Part shown: positions 56,267 to 64,000 of the stretch, piece by piece
Position numbering within the stretch: position 1 is the stretch's first letter
Layout: the number at the start of each line of letters is the position of its first letter
Source of the DNA: Aotearoamyces nothofagi
Lineage: Eukaryota; Ascomycota; Leotiomycetes; Leotiales; Tympanidaceae
Length of the DNA: 64,000 nt
NCBI GenBank assembly: GCA_015345905.1
Contig: JADDTR010000002.1
Coordinates: 248,001-312,000 of the forward strand
Reading direction: 5' to 3'
The notes under the pieces: generated by a model
Seen by the model: the letters and a program-made list of their open reading frames with translations, nothing else
Told to the model about the DNA's origin: nothing
The model's database searches: none
Position numbers and translations under genes: made by a program

Positions 56267-57533
56267 TAAAGAAGACTGTGACATATAGCTAGTTCTTCAA
56301 TTTGTACTATTACGGCAATCTGACGTGTGGGAAATGATATAAGAGATATCTTAAGGATAGGCGTTCGGTACGACCTCCAGCTTATGGGTCTTGGGGCAAT
56401 CGGCTTCTGGATATGTCTATATCTGGAGAATATATATATTAGGAGAACATCTCATGAACGGCGGTAAATAGCAATACAATTCACACACACACACACACAC
56501 CCGTATCATTTATTATCTGGGTGAACATTTGCCAAAGGTGTTGTATGTTAAGATTGCAGTACCCCGCGGATGAGAATTTCGGCCCATGGTACAGCACAGT
56601 CCGATGGTCTAGAAGAGCCAGGACATGCGATGGAAAGATATCCTCGTTTTCGTTACTTGGAGTCTGGGGCCGTACATCCATCCCGCAGGTACGTAGTTGT
56701 CTTCTAAGGCTGGTTGGTACGCTTGGGTATCTCGATCTCGGGTTCCCCACCCCGTGTATCGTACGTACGGAAGGGGGTCGGACTCGGACTTGGAATTGGA
56801 CTTGGACTTGGACTTGGACTTGGACTTGGACTTGGGCGTACCTAAGGCACCGGCTGACCGACCTGTGCCATACAGGCTGTGACCCGGGCAGGGCTTTGCT
56901 AGAAGGTAACGTTGGCCAAGGCGAACCTTGAAAGTTTGGCTGAGGCAGTTCCGAGACTCTGGTATGGAGGCGGTGGACTGCGTTCGGGTCTCTGCCTTGT
57001 TCGGCATTGAGGTCCGTTGTCCCATCCAGGCGGGGGTGGTTTCTTATATGCATGGCTCTTCGGTGAGACTGCCTCTATTAGAGGCACATTGGCACTTATC
57101 AGCGCGAGGGTTCTGAAGGATAGCTTGACCATAAAGTTCAATATTAAGATCGGTCTGATTGGAGGAGAATGAATTTTTTCCATTTTGGTAGTTCGAACTT
57201 TGATATATTAAATTTTACAGATTCTAATTTTTTATACAGCATACAATGGAAAAATTTAATAGCAGCTAGAAATGAATTTTTTTTTGTGAAGATATGAATA
57301 CTATTCCTGTAGAATCCATACCCCCCCCAGCTACAACGAGACTGATGTTATCTTACCCGATCTCTAGCCAACGTGGTGTTAACCTATCAATCATTCAAAG
57401 CAGTTCTGAGGTTGCATGAATATCCTCGAGTTGTCCTAGAAACCGCCGTCATCCAATCAAGCGAGGCGACAGCCTCAAATTCAGCCAACCGCACACGACG
57501 AGCACCCTATCAACAGCAATCAGTCAGCTGGCT
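56267..57533. other. Intergenic DNA with microsatellites and a short AT-rich patch
   Basis: About 1.27 kb. It contains (CA)n at 56484-56501, a GGACTT array at about 56789-56835, and an AT-rich patch at 57170-57300. No gene seen; frames over the GGACTT array are repeat-encoded. Confidence 0.5.
56789..56835. repeat. (GGACTT)n hexamer array
   Basis: Seven GGACTT-like units. Confidence 0.95.
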
Positions 57534-58642
57534 ATGTCTCAATTTAGCTTCTCGTTTGGCGGGGATGATATAGAATATGATCCTCAGGAGGAGCTCGTAG
57601 CGGCTTCGGCACGACTGCACGTCGCAGAGACGGGCTCGCTGCGCAAGCCATCAAACACAGCCTTCCCCGTCGCCGGACAGCCTATGCTCGAGGCTAAAGT
57701 GCACGAGTTGGAAGGCCTGCTTTCAAGTCTGCCTCCTAAGATATCCTATAGCACCTTGAGCGTGGCTTTGGATGACGGCAGCGTCCTCAGCGTTCCCCGG
57801 AGAGAGCTGTGGGATGTCAGGATGCAGCTGATGGCAGAGGATGACGAAGTGGGTCTGGGCCAGGATGATGTCAAGACGGGGGTTTACGAGGGCGGCTTCA
57901 AGAGCTGGGAGAGCTCGGTGGACCTGGTGAAGGTATTGGCCGCAAGGCCGTGGACGAGGGCTAACGATGAAGCACGACGAGTTCTGGAGGTCGGTCAATC
58001 TCATTCTACTTTGGTATCATCCTCTGGCGAACATCTGTTAACCTGGCAGCTTAGATGGGGTGTGGTACGGCCCTGCCGTCTCTTGCTCTGCTCCAATGGC
58101 ACCTGGCTCAAGAACGGGGTACGGCAGAACTTGACCTGGGTTTCGCTGACTACAACCCCACCGTTCTCCAGCTCGTCACACTCCCTAACATCATTCTCTC
58201 CTGGGCCCAAGGAAGGGAGGGCGTTGCGTGGGAAGCCGAAGGCGAGCTAGACATCGACGCGCAGCTCTTACAGGCGTTCAAAGACGCCTTGCAGCAACAC
58301 AGCCTATCGCTCTCATTCTACTCCGGCGCATGGGGCCCGTCATTCGTAAAGCACATCACAGCCCGCAATCCCACAAAGCACTCGCCGCTGCTCATCCTAG
58401 GAGCGGAAACCATCTACTCTCCCTTTGCTCTGACCACGTTTGCGGAGACGCTCATGGCCCTCCTAGGCGCGGAGGAATCCGGCCGGGGCTCTGCTCTCAT
58501 CGCGGCCAAGAAGGTCTATTTTGGAGTCGGGGGGTCGGTCGAGGACTTCTGCAATGCCGTGCGCGCTGGGGATGGGCGCGTAGAGCAGATCAGGGAGGAA
58601 TCAGACGGGGTTCGCAGAGCAGTCGTGGAAGTCACGTGCTAG
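57534..58642 (+). CDS. hpm1: Protein-histidine N-methyltransferase Hpm1-like
   Basis: SAM-dependent methyltransferase of the Hpm1/METTL18 family, which methylates a histidine of ribosomal protein uL3. Exons 57534-57989 and 58055-58642, 65-bp intron; 347 aa. Start MSQFSFSFGGDDIE is characteristic of fungal Hpm1. Then LWDVRMQLMAED, YEGGFKSWESSVDLVKVLAA, and the SAM motif VLEMGCGTALPSL created by the splice. Further: DLGFADYNPTVLQLVTLPNI and LLILGAETIYSPFALTTFAE. The C-terminus lies in KKVYFGVGGSVEDF...VVEVTC. Family assignment is good; methylation of a particular protein is inferred. Confidence 0.88.
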
Positions 58643-59119
58643 CCACCCCCGCGGAGTTTCTCGGTGGAGCATCCCCGCCGAGAGCAAGACGTTGGCATCT
58701 CGAGATTCCGGACAGAGGAGGGAAGGAAGTAGGCGTCCCTTCGACGACAGATGCCGGCCTACGCGGCTCGCGTTGCGAGCCACGCTTTACGGGCTTGGGC
58801 TTGATGCTGGTGTTCTCCCCCGCTATGGCAAGACGTTACAAGGTGACGAGCACGTCAAAAGACTCGCGCCGAAAACTCAAGTTTCCAGACTTTGCAGTCT
58901 ACGGTGTGCGGGAAGCGTGGCGCGCAGGGCAAGATTCGCGTGGCATATTATATTGGGGTTTACGGGGGGAGGAGCGCTTCGTGCGGGACGGAGTCTAGAA
59001 GTACAAGGCGTTCAAGCAGAATACAGTGTAGTGACCAGGGCACTGGCCCACGGCAGGAGAGGCCTTGGCTGATGTCTCATTTCCATTACCGAAATATTAT
59101 CTTCTACTCTGCAAAGCCC
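58643..59119. other. Convergent 3' flanks of hpm1 and nop12
   Basis: 477 bp. A frame of 256 codons overlaps hpm1 and this flank but is a shadow. No gene seen. Confidence 0.4.
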
Positions 59120-61004
59120 TTACTTTGCAGTCTTGTTTCCCGTCTTCTTCCATTCCGAGGCTCTCTTGCTGCTTCTCGTCCGGGGCTTGCCATTCTTCTT
59201 CCCTCCACCCTTGCCGCCCAGCTTTAGGTCCTTGGGCCTTCCTGACTTCGCACTTGCACGGTAGCCTTCGAACACGATGCTCTCGGGTGTCTTCATTCCC
59301 TCTAGTCCCTTGGGCCGGACGTCGCGAGGACTTGCTTCGTCGCGTTTCCTGAACTGAGCAGCGCCGGCTCTACCAAGCAGCTTTCCCGCACGGCCTTGTA
59401 GCGACTGCTGCTGTGACGACATTTTGGGATTGTAGATACGCTCATGGTTCGGGTTACCTGCTCCCTTTTGTGCTGGCCGAGGAGCACCTCGCATGCGCTG
59501 GGACGCCAAAGCGGTCTTGTTGACAGCCTTTGCACGCACGACTCGCAGGACTCGTGGGAGCATGGGGGGATACTTCTTTTCATGGAATAGTAAAGCTGCC
59601 TCGACAGAGTTTGCATCCTGTGGGTACGATTAGAGAATTGTTTCTCGACAAGTTCATAGTGCCAACTCACCCGAAATTGAACATATGCGAATCCTTTTCC
59701 CACCCTTGTTTTCTCATCGCGAACAACGCGAACACTCTCCACAGTCCCGGCTTTTCCAAACTGTCTCCACAAGCCCTCTTCGATATCCGAGGGAATCTTG
59801 GAGCGTTTTCTCTGGTTCTCCCCACCTTCTTCCATCATGCTCTCATCATCCACGAAGCCAAGATTTCCCACGAAAACACATCGTCGATGATCCGTCTTTG
59901 CTGGATGGGCCACACCATCAACTCGGAGATGACGGTCCAAAACCATGGTACCATTGAGTCGCTTTACAGCCTCCCTGGCTGCAAATGCCGTGGAATACAC
60001 AACGTAGGCATTTGTACTCTTTGTAGTTGCATCCATCAAGGCCTTCGTAGCAAATGCGGCCTTCTTTGGTAAAGACGAGCCAGCATAAGCTGTTGACCGG
60101 AACCGTATGGACTCGACCTTGTGTTTTGGCTTTCCTGCGGGTGACTCAGGTATCGAATCTATGAAAGATGCCATGTGCTCCATGAGAGCCTTTTTTGAGC
60201 TTTTGTCTGTGATAACGGCAGTCGAAACATTTGCGAGGAATACGGTGCGTGCTGCCTTCTCCAACTCAACGGCATCCTTATCGGGTGCGAGAGACTCGTG
60301 TTGAGGAACATCTAATGGGCGTGCAGTGACATCAACGGTCTCCTTGTCGTCGTCTGAGTCCTCCTGGCCCTCCGAGTCTCTGCTGATGTCTTCCTCCTCC
60401 TCTGACATGTCAGGGTCCTGCTCCGCCATGAGTCTTTGACGCTTTAATCGCCGCTCTGCTTGACGTTCCGCCTCCTCTTTTTCCTCTTCTTTAGCCAATC
60501 GCAACATGTACTTTCCCTCAAGGTCATCTTCGTTCGTTTGACGCTTTCGTTTTCTGTGCTCCTTGGATTCGCTGGCTTCTAGGGGATTTGTAGAAGCGCC
60601 CTGGTCCTCTGGAGACGAAGCATCTTCGTCGTCAGGTAACATGGAAAGGTCTGCATCATCAAGATCTCCATCTACGCTGCTCAACTCTTCGTCATCACCC
60701 TCTACAGATGATATATCATCATCTGAGTCCTCCTCAACCTCACGAACCGCTCTTTTCACTGGTGGTGGGGGTTCTTCGTATCGTGCCTTAGAGGGAGCTT
60801 TGACGGGTCCAGCCTGCGGACGTGTTAGTACATGATACGTTTATTTGGCAAATGATATTGACTGCTACTTACGCTCGAAGCAAATAATGCTGCTAATGAA
60901 GGGTCTACCGCTGTTTCCTCTATGAGAAAGGCTTTTGCAGCCTTTGATTCGGACTTGCTCGATTTTTTAGCAACATCCGTACTATCTCGTGACTTTTTGG
61001 ACAT
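59120..61004 (-). CDS. nop12: Nucleolar RNA-binding protein Nop12
   Basis: RRM protein of the Nop12/RBM34 family in 60S ribosome assembly (5.8S rRNA processing). Exon 1 60873-61004, 59-bp intron with TACTAAC, exon 2 59671-60813, 53-bp intron, exon 3 59120-59617; 590 aa. N-terminal Lys/Ser part, then a long acidic region ([20 protein letters not shown]). Two RRMs: [20 protein letters not shown] ... [20 protein letters not shown], and [20 protein letters not shown] ... [19 protein letters not shown]. The last RNP1 is completed by the second splice. A basic Gly/Lys tail ([20 protein letters not shown]) ends in GNKTAK. It is divergent from dep1, 456 bp apart. Confidence 0.92.
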
Positions 61005-61460
61005 GATGAATTCAATTGGTAGATATGCAGGATCGCGGCGATTTCTCCTTCTTTGTCGAGTTCAATTCTCGAAATCGTTATCAAAAAAGCTCTCAAATTT
61101 ATTTTGGCCTTCGCTACGTAAGGGCGGCGATTGCCGGAATAACTCCGCTTTCCATCGCTTAGCGCAAAACCGCGAACCTTATGGCGTTGGTGACCGTTTT
61201 GTTCCTCTACAGCGACAGCTACGCACAATAGCACTCCTGCAGTCCAAATTACCTAGGAATACATGCGATTAGATCTCTACGGATCAGCCCACCTTACCGC
61301 ACTTTGATTATTACGGAAAACTCGTCACTAATCCGAGCGCGCAGTCTTTGCCCTGGTTGTCTTCATTGTGACGCTCTTCGACAACAAATCAACAGGAGAG
61401 ACCACGGATGCGTTACAATCTTCCCATACAGCTTGGCACATCGAATTGGGCAGGCTCAAG
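61005..61460. promoter_or_regulatory. Divergent nop12 / dep1 region
   Basis: 456 bp between starts. The dep1 frame is open back to 61368, so its true start could lie up to 31 codons earlier. Confidence 0.4.
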
Positions 61461-63879
61461 ATGAGCACTATCATCGAGAAACGTGGCGAAAACGGCACTG
61501 CCGACACTTTTCAGAGCTCTCTAGATGCTCACAGCGACCTGGGTGATGGTTCGAGCAGCTTAAGCGACATCGAGGACAAGGATGGGGAGCAAGAAGAGCA
61601 GGAGGAACTAGATGATCTGGAGACAGAAGAGGAAAGTGAATTGGAAGGTAACGATTCAGAAGCAGAGACCGAACGACTCGAAGACTCTCCCCACGGTCAG
61701 CGAAGACAGAAAAACGTGGTTCTCAGCTCTCAGGCCGAGAGTCATACCTTCGAAAGAAGTCCAAGTAAGCTACAAAATCAATTCACGGCCGACGCAGAGG
61801 AGGATGGCGATGACGACGCGGAAGACCTATCAGATGACGGGTCTCTCGACGGATCAGCGAAAAGTCTGGACCTCGAAAGGGCGCAACAAGCTCCTAACAC
61901 AGCGACAACGTCTATACAAAACTCATCGGGTGAAGGGAAGGGGTTAGCAGCAGCCCTTGATACAGCCAGCAAGAAGCGCAAGCGGTCTCAACTTGCCGAA
62001 CCTAGCTTTGTCGACTCCCATGATCTTGGGGAGCCTGCAAGGAAGCGCACAGGGTCCGTGGTGGCCCCAGCAGACGAATATGCGATTGATGACGCAGCTT
62101 CTGCAACTGGCGACGCTGAAACCTCGAACCCGATCAGTGGAAACATATCAGACGTGGAGAGTCATGACGCACATGACGACGAAGACGAAGATCAAGAGAA
62201 GGCACATGATGAGGTAGATGTGGAGGACGAAACAGCGGAACCAACGGATCTTTCTGAAAGTTCCATGTCAAAATCAGATAAGGCGAGACTCCTGAAGAAG
62301 CGCAAAACTTCGACAAATGGTATCGAGAAACCAAAATTAGATAGCCCCGTCGAGACGAACGACGAGCCCGAAGCTGATGGGCCAATCGCTGAAATTGGTG
62401 ATGCTGAGGAAGTTGAAGATACTGCAGAAGTTGATGCCGATGACGCCGAGGCCGCTCTTAGAAATGAGGAAGAACGTAAGTATCTTCGAGACTTACCATC
62501 CTACCAGCGCACCAGTAGACGCTAATAACATGATACAGAGGAAAGGAAAAGAATTGCAATGGATCAGTTGGGCGACATCGAGCGCCACTTTTCGTCCTTC
62601 AGGGACAGGTAGGTATTTGCAGGCATTAATATAAGCAACGGTGCTAACTTTTGACCTAAGACTCCACGAGGACCGAATCGCCCATCTGGAGTATGAGGAG
62701 TGGATGCTCAGGCAAGACCCACCAACACATCCAGCATATCTTGCAATGCTCCAGTGCATAGATGCACGCCGGGATGAGAAACTTCGAGTCGAGCAGCGTC
62801 TTACCCAGCTTAAATTGGAAAGTATTCAAAGGTCCGCGGTGGCGAGGAGAACTCAAATATTGGGACAATACTACCAAGGCGTCCGGGATATCCGAGAAAA
62901 GAAAGTAGAACTTTTGGGAAAGCAGTGGTACGAAATTCAACATGATCGCCGAGGATATGGTGAAAATGTACAGGACTACGGACTCAAATTCCCTACAAGG
63001 AGATCCACGCAACTCAAGCACCAATACGCCTACAATACAGAGGTGTCGGTGCTTTCAGGCATCGCAAAATATGTCGGCTTCCCCGCAGCACCCTCAATGG
63101 CAGCAGCTACTACGGAAGAGCTATCACACGATTTCGAAAAAATGGGAGTAAGTTATGAAGTATGCGTTGTCATTAAGCGTCAAGACTGACTCGAGTTGCA
63201 GAAATCCGGCCAAAAGTTGTCCCAGAGACTCCAGCAAGGGTTACCACTGCAAGACTTAGCAGCTTTACGAGCGGTGGCATCCACATCAAATTTTAAACCT
63301 GCTGAAGAAAAGTTCATTGAGCAAACTCCATGGGCCAACCCACAACATCCGTCACACGCACACCTCCTCCAACGTCAAACATCCGCCCATCAGACAGCAA
63401 GGACATCCAGCCCGTTCTCAATGCCGACCACAACACAGGTACGAAGGCACTCGCATCAAGGTGCTTCTGGTCTTCCGCTCTCTGGAACGTTCGCTGGAGT
63501 CACATCCAGCACACAGCAACAGCAGCATACCAATGGCACGTTCATGCCAGGTGGACGTATTTCGCCTTTGCATCCATTTGCAAATTCTTCAACCGCACAG
63601 AAAGTTGCTCCTTCGCCGTTAGGTAGCAGGCAGGCATCATTATCACCCCAGCAGAGCCGCTTGCCACAAGATCTGGTTAACCAGCAACAACGTCAAGAGA
63701 ACTCTCAAGATGTACCGGCGATAGTAGATAGTGCTCGATTACCCAATGGCGCTCCTAGCACTTCTAGCGCACAAGACACGCCCCACGATTATGCTTCCGA
63801 AGCAAGTATTGCCGTTAAGCGGGAGCAACTTGCAGCAACAAACGTACGGTATGGCTATGGGTACGGCGAACGAGTGTGA
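61461..63879 (+). CDS. dep1: Dep1/Sds3-like subunit of the Rpd3L histone deacetylase complex
   Basis: Scaffold-type subunit of a class I HDAC complex. Exons 61461-62475, 62539-62608, 62661-63147 and 63202-63879; introns 63, 52 and 54 bp; 749 aa with this start (MSTIIEKRGENG). Residues 1-335 are highly acidic and disordered with Lys/Arg islands (SKKRKRSQ, ARLLKKRKTS). The Sds3-like domain spans about 340-480: ERKRIAMDQLGDIERHFSSF, RLHEDRIAHLEYEEWMLRQD, HPAYLAMLQCIDARRDEKLR, QILGQYYQGVRDIREKKVEL. The C-terminal 230 residues are Gln/Ser/Pro-rich, ending YGYGYGERV. Dep1 is chosen over Sds3 because of the long acidic N-terminus. Confidence 0.85.
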
Positions 63880-64000
63880 GCTAGATATGTGAGCTGGATG
63901 TAGCACAACGGACATTTGTACGGAGTATTAAGTTTTATTGGGGGGGCATTGCTGGCGTCTTGAACATAATATAAAGGACAGGACATTTATGTAGGGAGTC
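63880..64000 (+). other. dep1 3' flank to window end
   Basis: 121 bp; contains a G7 run and ATAATATAAA near the end, possibly part of the 3' UTR signal. Confidence 0.4.

Noticed and set aside
58228-58998. Plus-strand frame of 256 codons
   Set aside because: Overlaps the hpm1 exon in another frame; Arg/Gly-rich shadow typical of GC-rich coding DNA.
1-64000. CRISPR arrays, rRNA genes, secondary-metabolite synthase genes
   Set aside because: No spaced repeat array, no rRNA-like sequence and no PKS/NRPS/terpene synthase domains were seen.

Overview
This window reads as a chromosome piece from a filamentous ascomycete (Pezizomycotina). Genes carry many short GT-AG introns of about 45-140 bp with TACTAAC-like branch sites. 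Three Zn2Cys6 regulators, a complete regulatory quinate cluster and a C-to-T/G-to-A mutated AT-rich island point the same way. I cannot fix the order or genus from sequence alone.

Layout. 1-5.8 kb: housekeeping genes sec10 (partial, -), nus1 (+), an AlkB-type demethylase (-) and trm5 (+). 5.8-10.86 kb: a gene-free AT-rich island with decayed inverted and direct repeats, one run of N, and tandem duplications at both margins whose mutation load falls towards the outside. 11.8-12.9 kb: hapB (NF-YA, -). 12.9-19.2 kb: a gene desert carpeted with many different short tandem repeats. 19.26-34.36 kb: a quinate utilisation (qut/qa) cluster in the order qutC(-) qutD(-) qutB(+) qutG(-) qutA(-) qutR(+). 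The catabolic type II dehydroquinase gene (qutE/qa-2) is not in the window. 35.7-64 kb: ordinary genes: a Zn2Cys6 factor, SIL1, a small chromodomain protein, a complex I 17.8 kDa-like subunit, a small SET protein, Spt2, ribosomal proteins P2 and S15, a NUFIP1/CCCH protein, Pol III subunit Rpc25, a Upc2-like Zn2Cys6 factor, cystathionine gamma-lyase, Hpm1, Nop12 and Dep1.

How the genes work together. The permease QutD imports quinate, QutB oxidises it to dehydroquinate (or shikimate to dehydroshikimate), and QutC converts dehydroshikimate to protocatechuate. QutG is the cluster's inositol-phosphatase-like member of unclear role. QutA activates the pathway and QutR, a relic of the AROM protein, represses it. 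The dehydroquinate-to-dehydroshikimate step must come from outside the window. The qutD-qutB divergent promoter holds a near match to the QutA/QA-1F site, a palindromic pair of CreA-type sites and a perfect CRE core; the qutA-qutR divergent region holds a 20-bp perfect palindrome.

Most exon structures below were checked by codon phase across every junction. Gene ends are coding ends, not transcript ends.
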